Positions 51,388-60,253 of a DNA stretch of 64,000 bases are shown piece after piece; position 1 is the stretch's first letter, and each line of letters opens with the position of its first letter. Made by a program: the position numbers and the translations under genes. The notes below the pieces were generated by a model, which saw nothing but the letters and a program-made list of their open reading frames with translations, had not been told where the DNA came from and ran no database searches. Origin of the DNA: CAYUZU01 sp964448675 (GTDB lineage Bacteria; Planctomycetota; Phycisphaerae; UBA1845; Fen-1342); contig CAYUZU010000002.1 in NCBI GenBank assembly GCA_964448675.1, forward strand, positions 1 through 64,000. The letters are read 5' to 3'.

Positions 51388-53085
51388 ATGGCCGCGAGCA
51401 GCAGGATTCGACGGGCGCTGATCAGCGTGTTCGACAAGGAGGGCATCGTCGACTTTGCGCGGGCGCTGCATGAGGAGTTCAGCATCGAGCTGATCTCCAC
51501 CGGCGGCACGGCCCGCGCGCTGAAGGACGCCGGCCTGCCCGTGACCATGGTCGAAGAGGTCACGGGCTTCCCCGAGATGATGGACGGGCGGGTCAAGACG
51601 CTGCACCCGAAGATCCACGCCGCCATTCTGGCGGATCGTGACAATCCCGAGCACATGCGGCAGCTCGCGGCGCAGGGGATCGAGCCGATCGACATGGTGG
51701 TGGTGAACCTCTACCCGTTCGAGCAGACGATCGAGCGTCCCGACGTGACGTTCGAGGAAGCGATCGAGATGATCGACATCGGCGGCCCGTGCCTGCTGCG
51801 CGCTGCGGCGAAGAATCATCGGCATGTGTTGGTTGTAAGCGAGTCGAACTTTGATCTTGTACTGAAACAGTTGCGCGATTGGGAATCTGAGAAGACGCGT
51901 GCGGACGCCGTGGATTCGGGAGCATTTGGCGCCTTCTGGGCGACTTGCTCCTACGACAGGCAGATCGCCCAGTGGTTGAGCCAGAAGGACGAAGACGGCA
52001 GTCCAATCTTCGGAGTTCAAAGGACTTTCAGCTGGGGCTTGCTGCGGTACGGAGAGAATCCGCACCAGGGGGCGAAGCTACTTACGCTCTACGATGCCCC
52101 CGTCACCTTCGATCTTACGACGGCTGAGCAAGGCGTCGGCGACGGGGAGGGCGCGCAAACCGAGCTGTCCTTCAACAACTACGCCGACGCCAGTGCCGCG
52201 CTGGAGCTGTGTGCCGAACTGAGCCGGGCCGAGCAACAACCCTCAACCGCCTGCTTCATCAAACACACCAATGCCTGCGGGGCGGCGGTGGATGCCGATC
52301 CGGTGGAGGCCTATCGCAAGGCCTACCTCGGCGACCCCAACGCGGCCATGGGCGGCATCCTGGCGGTGAACTTCCCGGTCGACGCGGCCTTCGCCGAGGT
52401 CGTCATGGAGACCTACGCCCGCTTTGGAAAGCCGCTCAAGGAAGCCGGCCACCCCCAGCCGCCGGGGGCGTTCTTCGTCGAGGTCTGGCTGGCCCCGAGA
52501 TTCGACGAGGACGCCGTCCGCCTCATCCGCGGCGAGGTCGACGCCAAGCCGCAGAAGGCCTGGGGCCAGCGCGTCCGCCTGCTCGCGGTGGGTGAGATGA
52601 ACATTGCGCCCGATCCCGCCGAGATGGACCTCAAGCGGATCGCCGGCGGCGTGCTGATGCAGTCGCGTGACCTGGTCGGCCTGAACGAGGACCAGTGGCA
52701 GGTTGTCACCGAGCGCGCCCCGACCGCGACGGAGATGGATGACCTCCGCCTGGCGTGGCTGGTCTGCAAGCACACCAAGAGCAACGCGATCACTATCTGC
52801 AAGAATGGGATGTTGCTGGGCAGCGGGGCGGGGCAGATGAGCCGCGTGATGAGTTGCCGCATCGCGACCTGGCTGGCAAAGGAGAACGGTCACGACCCGC
52901 AGGGCGCCGTCGCGGCGTCCGACGCCTTCTTCCCCTTCCGCGACGGGCCGGACATCCTGGCCGACGCCGGCGTCACGGCCCTGATCCAGCCCGGCGGCAG
53001 CAAGCGCGACGCCGACACCATCGCGGCCTGCAACGAGCGCGGCGTGGCGATGGTCTTCACCGGCACGCGGCACTTCAGGCACTGA
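51388..53085 (+). CDS. purH: Bifunctional AICAR formyltransferase/IMP cyclohydrolase
   Basis: A 565-residue enzyme for the last two steps of IMP synthesis. The N-terminal MGS-like cyclohydrolase domain (about 1-200) shows ISVFDKEGIVDFARAL, LISTGGTARALKDAG, GFPEMMDGRVKTLHPKIHA and IDIGGPCLLRAAAKNH. The transformylase domain (about 205-565) shows LRYGENPHQGA, the FIKHTNACGAA motif with catalytic Lys-His, VCKHTKSNAI and SDAFFPFRDGPDILADAG. The ATG is preceded by GGAGG. Positions of about 51820-52130, around the domain boundary, use visibly more A/T-ending codons than the flanks. Upstream lie the palindrome and heptamer array described separately. Confidence 0.96.
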   Translation: MAASSRIRRALISVFDKEGIVDFARALHEEFSIELISTGGTARALKDAGLPVTMVEEVTGFPEMMDGRVKTLHPKIHAAILADRDNPEHMRQLAAQGIEPIDMVVVNLYPFEQTIERPDVTFEEAIEMIDIGGPCLLRAAAKNHRHVLVVSESNFDLVLKQLRDWESEKTRADAVDSGAFGAFWATCSYDRQIAQWLSQKDEDGSPIFGVQRTFSWGLLRYGENPHQGAKLLTLYDAPVTFDLTTAEQGVGDGEGAQTELSFNNYADASAALELCAELSRAEQQPSTACFIKHTNACGAAVDADPVEAYRKAYLGDPNAAMGGILAVNFPVDAAFAEVVMETYARFGKPLKEAGHPQPPGAFFVEVWLAPRFDEDAVRLIRGEVDAKPQKAWGQRVRLLAVGEMNIAPDPAEMDLKRIAGGVLMQSRDLVGLNEDQWQVVTERAPTATEMDDLRLAWLVCKHTKSNAITICKNGMLLGSGAGQMSRVMSCRIATWLAKENGHDPQGAVAASDAFFPFRDGPDILADAGVTALIQPGGSKRDADTIAACNERGVAMVFTGTRHFRH

Positions 53086-53157
53086 CGGGCGCGATCGCCG
53101 CCGGCTTCCACAGCGCGTCAGCACGCGCCGCGTGCCGCGCCAACCTCCACAATGGCC

Positions 53158-53361
53158 TCATTCCGGCTTGTCTGGCGATGGTTCGAAGGAATCGGCCGCT
53201 TCCTCCGGCGACAGCTCGCGGTCGATCGTGTATTCGCCCTGGAGCCACTTGCCCAGGTCCACGTACTTGCAGCGCGGGCTACAGAATGGGTAAAGCGACG
53301 GCAGCCGGTCCGCGTACTCGACGGCCCGCTGGCAGATGGCACAGGTGTAGCTGGGCATCAT
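53158..53361 (-). CDS. yacG: DNA gyrase inhibitor YacG-like zinc protein
   Basis: A 67-residue zinc-finger protein. Two cysteine pairs, CAIC near residue 7 and CSPRC near residue 27, surround an aromatic core, followed by YVDLGKWLQGEYTI and an acidic tail, exactly the YacG layout. In E. coli YacG binds GyrB and blocks DNA binding. AGGA lies a few bases upstream; the second Met is an equally good start. It is convergent with purH, 72 bases apart. Family identity is clear from size and motif order; activity on gyrase is inferred from the family. Confidence 0.9.
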   Translation of the reverse strand: MMPSYTCAICQRAVEYADRLPSLYPFCSPRCKYVDLGKWLQGEYTIDRELSPEEAADSFEPSPDKPE

Positions 53362-53464
53362 TCAATCCTGCGAATCCAAGTCCGCACTCACCGTGATTAT
53401 ACGGCCTGATCACGCGTGAGGATCGCGACCGGGTAACGAGGTATCAGGTAACAACGTAGCACGC

Positions 53465-53484
53465 GGATTCGCAAGCGCGAATCC
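53465..53484. repeat. Short inverted repeat upstream of yacG
   Basis: GGATTCGC (53465-53472) and GCGAATCC (53477-53484) form a perfect 8-base stem with an AAGC loop in the 235-base gap 53362-53596. Together with the heptamer array nearby it occupies much of that gap; no gene is visible there. Confidence 0.6.
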
Positions 53485-53522
53485 GGAATCCGAAGGGACT
53501 GCGTAAACGCGTGAGGGGTTCA

Positions 53523-53596
53523 AGCTGACAGCCGACGGCTGACAGCTCGCCTCAACTGACAACGGAGGACTGAGAATCGAGAGCCGATGACCGACG
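53523..53596. repeat. Degenerate heptameric repeat abutting the deiminase gene
   Basis: About ten 7-base units (for example AGCTGAC and AGCCGAC, later ACTGACA and ACTGAGA), with one 4-base interruption, run up to the base next to the stop codon of the deiminase gene at 53597. The units are diverged but keep the period of seven and the CTGAC-like core. Confidence 0.65.
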
Positions 53597-55741
53597 CTAC
53601 GGGCACGTCGTGTTCATCAGGCTCACAAACGGATCGATGTCACGCCACGACACGTCGCCGTCGGCATTGACGTCATTGTTGAGGAACGCGCAAGTCGGCT
53701 CGTCCGGCGCGAACGCCGCCCGCCAGGCCGACTCGTTGTTGTTCTGCGCTGCCACGAAGAAGTCGATGTCGCGCCAGTTGATCACGCTGTCGCAATTGGC
53801 GTCGCCGGGGCACACCGGCGGAGCACTCGCCAAGCCCCAGATCTCGATGTCGTCGATATTCCAGCCGGGGTAGGTGATCGATGCGTTGCTCGAGCCCATC
53901 GCCCAGCGGATGTACACCGTGGGCTGGCCGTCGGCGACCGCCGAGATGTCATACACGCGCTCGACCCAGTTGCTCGGGATGATCGAGCCGCCGCCGTGCT
54001 CCCACACGGTCACCCAGTTCACGCCGTCGTTGGAGACCTCGATGCCGGCGTGGTCATACGCGTGCACGCCCAGCCAGCGCCAGAACCGCACCTCGGTCTG
54101 GGCCACGTTGCGGCAGTCCAGTGCGGTCGTCGTCAGGTGATAGCGGTCCATGTTGTTGGGATAGTCACCGGCCAGGTTGTACCCGTACACGTTGTCGCCG
54201 GTATAGCCCGCCTCGGGATCACCGCCGTGAGTGCCGCCGCCGATCGGCTGGCCGAACGCCCAATCGCCCTCGCAGGTCCAGCCCGGATCACTGTCGAGCG
54301 GGAAGTTGTAGACCTGCTCACGGGCGTAGGTGATCGTGAACACGTCATCGGAATCGTCGGTCGCGGTGTTGCCATCGGCATCGTGGGCCACCGCCCGCAG
54401 CACGCAGAACGCCGAATCGGCTGGCGGCACCGTCCAGGTGTACACCCCGTCGTCGACCTCGCCCAGGGCGATCTCGTGCGGGAAGGTACTGCCGTTGTCG
54501 GTCGAGTAGTACAGGTCGACCGCCGTGATACCGAGGTTGTCGCTCGCCTCCCAAGTGATGTCGATCGTGTCGCCGACGTTCAGCAACTCGCCGCCATTGG
54601 GCGCCAGCAGCTCGATGCTCGGGTTCGTGGCCTCGGGCACGTGCATGACGATGCAATGGATCGCGCCGGCCGCATGAATGATGCTGCCACAGTAGACCTG
54701 GATGCAGGTCTTGTTCGGAAACGCCGCCTGGAAGACGGCCAACGCCTGCGCGTCCTCCGCGCCATAGCTCCCACCGAAGCGCGGCACGAACACCTGGTCA
54801 TTGAGAATGACCGCGTTGGTGTAGGTGTAGTGCGTGCCGCCGCTGTTCCACCCCGGCGTGCGATACACCGTGTAGCCGCGCGACTCGAGATCCGTGACGG
54901 CGTTCTCGGTAATGGTGTACGGCGAGCCGTCCGACGGACTGTACTGGCCGACGATGATCTTGTAGTCGTCGACCGGCAGCATCCACATGTCGATGTGCTG
55001 CGTGGAGTCGAAGTACGTCGGAAAGCCGGGGTAGATCGTCAGATCGACGTTCTGGTAATCGGCGTACAGGTCGATCACGGCCTGCTCGGTGAGCCCCGCG
55101 TTCTCGTCCAGGATCAGGTCGGTCATGAACGCGTCACCGTTCGCGAACAGATGGAAATTGCCGCCACCATGGGTCAGGGGAATCTGGTATTGCGGCTCGC
55201 CCCAGATCTGGGCGATGTAGTCGTTCAGCAGGTTGTCGTTCGGGCGCGGACGGTTGTACGTATGATCGACGATGGCGCGCTGCCCGTCCTCGAAGATGAA
55301 CCGCGGGCCGTAGTCACGAATCCACACGGTGTCCGTCGAGCGCACGATGAACTCGACCTGGCTCATGTCCGCCCCGGCACTCTGTAGCGAGCTGTAGGCA
55401 CTGCTCTGCTCGCTGGTGCTGTCCACGACGCAATATACCGTCGCGTCCGGATCGTTCGTCGTGATCGGCACCGCCATCGCCGTCAGCACGTCCGTATACC
55501 CGTCCCACGCGATGAACAGCCCGTCGCACGGCTCGTACTCCGCCGCACAATGCACCACACCCGTCGGCGGCACGCGCCCGTCGATCTCCAGTGGCAACGG
55601 CGGCAGGGCGGCCTCTGCGGGCGTGAGGTTCTTCGGCAGCGTGCCGAGCTCGAAGCCGGGCCGGCTGTCGGCAGCCTGCTCCGCGGCCAGGCACCACGAC
55701 GAGAGAAGGACGACGGCAAAGACCGTGGCGGCGTGTCGCAT
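53597..55741 (-). CDS. Secreted peptidylarginine/agmatine deiminase-family protein with dockerin domain
   Basis: A 714-residue exported protein. The ATG at 55741 (MRHAATVFAVVLLSSWCLA, a signal peptide) has GGAG nine bases upstream; upstream ATGs lack this. Residues about 60-385 form the porphyromonas-type PAD/agmatine deiminase fold, with Asp in TVWIRDYGPRFIFED, His in THGGGNFHLFANG and the nucleophile Cys in HAAGAIHCIVMHVP. An Ig-like domain follows (PNGGELLNVGDTIDITWEAS), then a lectin-like beta sandwich (EVRFWRWLGVHAYDHAGIEV). The C-terminus is a dockerin-like pair of Ca loops (CPGDANCDSVINWRDIDFF and NNDVNADGDVSWRDIDPF). The enzyme would convert arginine side chains or agmatine outside the cell. 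An alternative role in polyamine breakdown is less likely for a secreted form. Confidence 0.9.
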   Translation of the reverse strand: MRHAATVFAVVLLSSWCLAAEQAADSRPGFELGTLPKNLTPAEAALPPLPLEIDGRVPPTGVVHCAAEYEPCDGLFIAWDGYTDVLTAMAVPITTNDPDATVYCVVDSTSEQSSAYSSLQSAGADMSQVEFIVRSTDTVWIRDYGPRFIFEDGQRAIVDHTYNRPRPNDNLLNDYIAQIWGEPQYQIPLTHGGGNFHLFANGDAFMTDLILDENAGLTEQAVIDLYADYQNVDLTIYPGFPTYFDSTQHIDMWMLPVDDYKIIVGQYSPSDGSPYTITENAVTDLESRGYTVYRTPGWNSGGTHYTYTNAVILNDQVFVPRFGGSYGAEDAQALAVFQAAFPNKTCIQVYCGSIIHAAGAIHCIVMHVPEATNPSIELLAPNGGELLNVGDTIDITWEASDNLGITAVDLYYSTDNGSTFPHEIALGEVDDGVYTWTVPPADSAFCVLRAVAHDADGNTATDDSDDVFTITYAREQVYNFPLDSDPGWTCEGDWAFGQPIGGGTHGGDPEAGYTGDNVYGYNLAGDYPNNMDRYHLTTTALDCRNVAQTEVRFWRWLGVHAYDHAGIEVSNDGVNWVTVWEHGGGSIIPSNWVERVYDISAVADGQPTVYIRWAMGSSNASITYPGWNIDDIEIWGLASAPPVCPGDANCDSVINWRDIDFFVAAQNNNESAWRAAFAPDEPTCAFLNNDVNADGDVSWRDIDPFVSLMNTTCP

Positions 55742-55953
55742 CTTGAGCGCTCCTTGCATGACGAAATTGGCTCTTTCCCGCTCCGCGGCGGCGGTGGACG
55801 GGCGGGTCTTGTCTGCGGGGGTCTCCAAACTCCAGCGCACCTGCCATTGTAACGAGACGCCCGTATCCGGATAAGCACGTTTTTGCCCGGACGGCAACGA
55901 AACTGGCCGCGCGTCCGCCGCAATGCAGAGGTTTTCGTGGTTGAGGGCTTTGT

Positions 55954-56517
55954 TTATCGGGCCCTATAGGCCGCGTAGCCTTCGCGCGTCACGCCGAAGA
56001 GAATCGCGCCGGGCTCGTCGCCTTCGTCGAGGTAGGTCATCCCGAGCTTGCTGAGCACGCCGAGCGATGCCGCCACGTCGGGAAACGTCTGGGCCGTCAC
56101 CAGCGCAGTCCGCGAATCCTGAAACGACCAGTCCAGCAGCGCCCGCACGCCCTCCGTCGCGTAGCCGCGCAACTGGAACGACGGCAGCACCGAGTAGCCG
56201 ACCTGGACGGTGCCGTGCTCGTCCGGCGGCCCATTGAAGCCGGCACCGCCCAACAACACCCGGTCGGCGGCGTCGCCGGTTTCCCGCACGAAGAACCAGT
56301 TCCACCAGCCGACCTGCTCGGGGTGTTCGAGCAGCACCCGGGCCCAGTGCCCGCGGGCGTCGATCGTCAGCGGCGGGGGCCACTCGTCGGGGATGCGCGC
56401 ATCGAGCAGGTCGTCGAGCGTCGCGAAGTCGTCGTCGGCGTCTGCCTGGGCCATGGCCTGCGTCGAGGCGATCAATTCCATGCGGTCCGTTTCGATTCGA
56501 AGCGGGCGTTCATCCAT
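55954..56517 (-). CDS. GNAT-family N-acetyltransferase (RimJ/RimL-like)
   Basis: A 187-residue acetyltransferase. The start LRIETDRMELIASTQAM is typical of the Acetyltransf_3 (RimJ/RimL) subgroup. The acetyl-CoA-binding region reads VQVGYSVLPSFQLRGYATEG with the Q-x-R-G-x-A loop, followed by ALLDWSFQDSRTALVTAQTF and a C-terminal VLSKLGMTYLDEGDEPG element. The acceptor is unknown. An upstream extension of 14 residues to 56559 is not supported by a ribosome binding site. It is divergent from the metallophosphoesterase gene with a 200-base gap. Confidence 0.87.
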   Translation of the reverse strand: MDERPLRIETDRMELIASTQAMAQADADDDFATLDDLLDARIPDEWPPPLTIDARGHWARVLLEHPEQVGWWNWFFVRETGDAADRVLLGGAGFNGPPDEHGTVQVGYSVLPSFQLRGYATEGVRALLDWSFQDSRTALVTAQTFPDVAASLGVLSKLGMTYLDEGDEPGAILFGVTREGYAAYRAR

Positions 56518-56717
56518 CGTCACAACCCTGCTGCCGGCTGGTAACCACGCCCCCCGCACACGTCATACAGGCGCGCAGTATACGCCGGCGTTGCGCGAAT
56601 GCCATGGGCCTCTTGCGCGATCTTCACGCAATGCTGACAGTGGGGCGGTTGATCAGCCCCGCCGTGGTCCGTACAGTTCGCGACGGGCGAGAGAGACCCT
56701 CCGACCGAGGAGCGACC

Positions 56718-58265
56718 ATGCGCATCACGACCATCCTCAGCGGCCTGCTGCTTGTGGCGGCGGGCGTCCCGGCCACGCCGGCCGACACCGCCACCGGCAT
56801 CGTCTTCAGCGACCTCAACGATAACGCCGCCCACGATGCGGGCGAGCCGGGCATTCCCGACGTTTGCGTGTCGAACGGCTTCGACGTCGTCCGCACCGAT
56901 GCCCACGGGCGATATCGACTGCCCGTGAACGACGACACGGTGCTGTTCGTCGTCAAGCCGCGCGGTTGGATGACCCCGGTGGACCAGACCAGCCTGCCGC
57001 GGTTCTACTATGTGCACAAACCCGCCGGCTCGCCGAAGCTGAAGTATGACGCAGTGCCGCCGACCGGGCCGCTGCCGGCGTCCATCGATTTCGCGCTGTA
57101 CAAACGGCCGGAGCCCGACCGATTCAAGGTGATTCTGTTCGGCGATACGCAGCCGTACAGCATCGGCGAGATCGACTACCTCGCGCATGACATCATCGAG
57201 CCGCTCATCGGGACGGACGCGGTCTTCGGCATGACGCTGGGCGACATCGTCGGCGATTACCTCAACCTGCACGCGCCGCTGAACCGCACGGTCGCGCACG
57301 TCGGCATCCCGTGGTACAATGTCATCGGCAACCACGACATGGACTACGCGGCCGCGGACGATACCCACAGCGACGACCACTTCGAGCATGTCTACGGCCC
57401 ACCGTACTACTCGTTTGATTATGGCAACGCGCACTTCGTCGTGCTCGACAGCATCATCTGGCACGGCAAGACCGAGGACCGCAAGGGCTACTACAAGGGC
57501 GGCCTGGGCGAGCGGCAGCTGGCCTGGCTGCGCAACGACCTGAAAGAGGTTCCGGAAGACCGCCTCGTCGTCGTGACGATGCACATTCCGATGATCGAGT
57601 TCGGCGAGCGGAAAGCGCTGTACGAGTTGCTCGCGAGCCAACCGCACTGCGTGTCGTTTTCGGCCCATTGGCACGTGCAGGAGCAGTGGTTCCTCGACGG
57701 CGCGGACGACTGGCCGGGCAAGAAGCCGCACCACCACACTACCCTGGTGACGACGAGCGGCAGCTGGTGGAAGGGCGCGCCGGACGAGGTCGGCATCCCG
57801 CATACCATGATGCGCGATGGAGCGCCCAACGGCTGGATGGAGCTCACCATCGATGGCACCGATTACCAGATGCACTACCAGGTCGCCCGGCGGCCGCGCG
57901 ACTACCAGATGAACATCCACACGCCGGAGGTCGTGCCCGCTGGCAAAACGGCCGACGCGATGGTTCGAGTAAACGTGTTCAACGGCAACGAGCGGTCGGT
58001 GGTGGAAATGCGCGTGGCCGGGGATGCGTGGCGGCCAATGGCGAAGATCAGCGAAATCGACCCTTACTACCAGGCGCTCAAGGACGCCGAAGAAAGCGAC
58101 AACCCGCCGCGCGGCAGCAAGCTGCCGGGCACGCGGGCCTCGGCGCACCTGTGGGCCGGGTCACTGCCGGCAGGACTCGAGGCGGGCTCGCACCTGATCG
58201 AGGTCCGCACGACCGATATGTTCGGGCAGACGTATACCGGCCGGCGGATCATTCGGGTCGAATAG
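56718..58265 (+). CDS. Secreted calcineurin-like metallophosphoesterase
   Basis: A 515-residue exported phosphoesterase. The ATG at 56718 has GAGGAG upstream, and a signal peptide (about 1-20) is present. An N-terminal SdrD-B-like beta domain (about 22-100) contains FSDLNDNAAHDAGEPGIPDV. The catalytic domain (about 125-375) carries the dimetal motifs DTQP, GDIVGD, GNHD (VIGNHDMDYAA), MHIPM and SAHWHVQEQW. A C-terminal domain (MetallophosC-like) closes the protein. Substrates of this secreted type are probably phosphate esters or nucleotides, not assignable here. It is convergent with recJ. Confidence 0.92.
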   Translation: MRITTILSGLLLVAAGVPATPADTATGIVFSDLNDNAAHDAGEPGIPDVCVSNGFDVVRTDAHGRYRLPVNDDTVLFVVKPRGWMTPVDQTSLPRFYYVHKPAGSPKLKYDAVPPTGPLPASIDFALYKRPEPDRFKVILFGDTQPYSIGEIDYLAHDIIEPLIGTDAVFGMTLGDIVGDYLNLHAPLNRTVAHVGIPWYNVIGNHDMDYAAADDTHSDDHFEHVYGPPYYSFDYGNAHFVVLDSIIWHGKTEDRKGYYKGGLGERQLAWLRNDLKEVPEDRLVVVTMHIPMIEFGERKALYELLASQPHCVSFSAHWHVQEQWFLDGADDWPGKKPHHHTTLVTTSGSWWKGAPDEVGIPHTMMRDGAPNGWMELTIDGTDYQMHYQVARRPRDYQMNIHTPEVVPAGKTADAMVRVNVFNGNERSVVEMRVAGDAWRPMAKISEIDPYYQALKDAEESDNPPRGSKLPGTRASAHLWAGSLPAGLEAGSHLIEVRTTDMFGQTYTGRRIIRVE

Positions 58266-58295
58266 CAAATGGTGGGCCGTGGCGGGCTGGCGAAG

Positions 58296-58353
58296 GGTAG
58301 GACACAACTCTGCTTGGTCCTGTGCCCCGGTTGGACACAGCTCCGCCTGGCCG
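58296..58353. repeat. Imperfect direct repeat between the metallophosphoesterase gene and recJ
   Basis: Two 25-base units that match at about 20 positions, beginning GGTAGGACACAACTC at 58296 and GGTTGGACACAGCTC at 58329, with a period of 33. They occupy the centre of the 152-base convergent gap. No terminator with a T run was seen here. Confidence 0.65.
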
Positions 58354-58417
58354 GCAGTGCGCGACGCGTTCTGCAGGCCGCACTGGTCACTTCGCATCGC
58401 CGCCAGGGTCGCACACG

Positions 58418-60199
58418 CTACGCCGGGCGCCAGTCAATCACGCGCAAATCGACCTTGCGCCGGCCGTTCCACTCGTTGATGAGCGGCTCGAATGCCACCT
58501 GGATCTCCCGGTGCTGGCCGAGCGCGTCGGCCTGCGGCCCGCAGCCGAACGCAATCGCCTTGCGATATGTCCCCTGTTGCCGCACCGTGAACTGCAGGTG
58601 TGCCCCGTTGCGGCCGACCGTGCGTGGCGGCTCGACCAGCTCGACTGTCGGCGTCGCCAGCCGCGGCCGCGGATTGCCCTCGCCGAACGGCGCCAGCCGA
58701 TCCAGCGCATCGACCATTTCGGTCGTCAGTTGCGGCAACGGCACCACGTCATCGAGCTGCAGTTTCGGACGCAGGTCCTGCGGCGTGAGGCGGCGCGCCG
58801 CCTCGGCCTGAAACGCCGCGGTGAACGCCTCGACCTGGTCCGCCCGCAGCCGAATGCCCGCCGCCATCGCGTGCCCGCCGTGATTGACGAGGTGAGCGGC
58901 GCAGCTCTCGAGCACCTCGTGCAGGGGGAAATGCCGCACGCTGCGGCCCGAGCCCTGGCTGATGTCGTCGTCAAGCGCGATCATGAACGTCGGCCGCCGA
59001 AAGCGATTCACCAGCCGTGACGCGACAATGCCGATCACGCCCGGGTGCCAGTCGCGACTCGCCAGCACGATCCCGCGGCAGCCGTCCCGGTCGAGGCCGC
59101 GCTCGACCACCAGCGCCTCGGCCTGTTTGACGATCTCGCGCTCGACGTCCTGCCGGCGGCGGTTCTCGCCGTCGAGTGTGGTGGCGATCTCGCGGGCGCG
59201 GTCCGCATCGGCCCGGGTAAAGAGCTCGACCGCGAGGCGCGCGTGCCCGAGCCGGCCGATGGCATTGAGCCGCGGCGCGAGACGGAAGCCGACGTCGAAG
59301 TCATCGTAGCGCTGCTTGTCGGTCAGGCCGGAGACGTTGATCAGCGCCTGCAGGCCGGGGTTGCTCGTGTGCCGCAGCTGTCGCAGGCCATAGCTCGTAA
59401 TGATGCGGTTCTCGCCCAGCAGCGGCACCATGTCCGCGATGAGCCCGAGGGCGGCAAAACCCGTCGCCTCCAGCAGAAACGCGCGAAAACCGTCATTCAC
59501 GCGCTCGGCGCCGCACAGCCGCTGCGCCAGCGCCCACGCGACCTTCAGCGCCACGCCCGCGCCCGAGAGATGCGGGTTGCCGCTGGCGCCGCCGGCGGTC
59601 GGATGGACAATCGCGTCGGCGTCCGGGAGGGCCGTCTGCGGCTGATGGTGGTCGGTGATGATGACATCAAGGCCGAGGTGCTTGGCGCGCGCGACCGGCT
59701 CGCACGCGGTGATGCCGCAGTCGACCGTGATCAGCACGCGGGCTCCTTCCTGGGCGATGGTGTCGATCGCGTCGGCGTTGACGCCGTAGCCTTCCTCGAG
59801 TCGGCTGGGGATATAGAAACGGACGTCGGCGCCGGCGATGCGCAGGGCATGCCACAGGATCGTCGTGGCGGTAATGCCATCGACGTCGTAGTCACCGTAA
59901 ATCACGATGCGCTCGCCGCGCTGGACGGCGCCGGCCAGGCGGGCGGCGGCGGCGATGGTGCCGGGCATGGCATCGGGCGGCAGCAGGGCGCGAAAGTCCG
60001 GCGTCAGGAAGGCCTGTACGTCGGCTGGCGTGCAGATGTCACGCGCCAGCAGCAGCTGCGCCAGCAGCGGGGCGATGCGCGCCTCGCGCGCCAGGCGGTC
60101 GCGCTCCGGGTGTGGCGCAGCAATGATCCAGTCGTGTTCGCCGGCGGCTGTAGTAATGTCGGGTCTCCTCCGTGCCGTGTATTGCAAGGCCGCCTCCAT
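58418..60199 (-). CDS. recJ: Single-stranded-DNA-specific 5'-3' exonuclease
   Basis: A 593-residue DHH-family nuclease for recombination and repair. Motifs I-III are RIVIYGDYDVDGITAT (DYDVDG at 103-108), LITVDCGITA and VIITDHHQPQTALPDADAIV. The DHHA1 motif NHGGHAMAAGIRL and the C-terminal OB fold (QFTVRQQGTYRKAIAFGCG) complete the RecJ plan. The start is uncertain: ATG at 60199 lacks a Shine-Dalgarno sequence, while a TTG four codons in has GGAGG. A heptamer array and a palindrome lie directly upstream. It is tandem with mtnP, 189 bases apart. Confidence 0.95.
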   Translation of the reverse strand: MEAALQYTARRRPDITTAAGEHDWIIAAPHPERDRLAREARIAPLLAQLLLARDICTPADVQAFLTPDFRALLPPDAMPGTIAAAARLAGAVQRGERIVIYGDYDVDGITATTILWHALRIAGADVRFYIPSRLEEGYGVNADAIDTIAQEGARVLITVDCGITACEPVARAKHLGLDVIITDHHQPQTALPDADAIVHPTAGGASGNPHLSGAGVALKVAWALAQRLCGAERVNDGFRAFLLEATGFAALGLIADMVPLLGENRIITSYGLRQLRHTSNPGLQALINVSGLTDKQRYDDFDVGFRLAPRLNAIGRLGHARLAVELFTRADADRAREIATTLDGENRRRQDVEREIVKQAEALVVERGLDRDGCRGIVLASRDWHPGVIGIVASRLVNRFRRPTFMIALDDDISQGSGRSVRHFPLHEVLESCAAHLVNHGGHAMAAGIRLRADQVEAFTAAFQAEAARRLTPQDLRPKLQLDDVVPLPQLTTEMVDALDRLAPFGEGNPRPRLATPTVELVEPPRTVGRNGAHLQFTVRQQGTYRKAIAFGCGPQADALGQHREIQVAFEPLINEWNGRRKVDLRVIDWRPA

Positions 60200-60212
60200 G
60201 CGTGTCGGTCAA

Positions 60213-60240
60213 TCCAGAATTCAGAATTCAGAATGCAAAA
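60213..60240 (-). repeat. Heptameric tandem repeat upstream of recJ
   Basis: On the plus strand the units TCCAGAA, TTCAGAA (twice) and TGCAAAA follow one another exactly every seven bases, ending 13 bases before the recJ ATG. Confidence 0.7.
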
Positions 60241-60253
60241 CGGGCCGTGCGCT

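Noticed and set aside
53996..55387. A 463-codon plus-strand frame opposite the deiminase gene
   Set aside because: It is antisense to clear catalytic motifs and has only Val/Arg/His-rich shadow composition.
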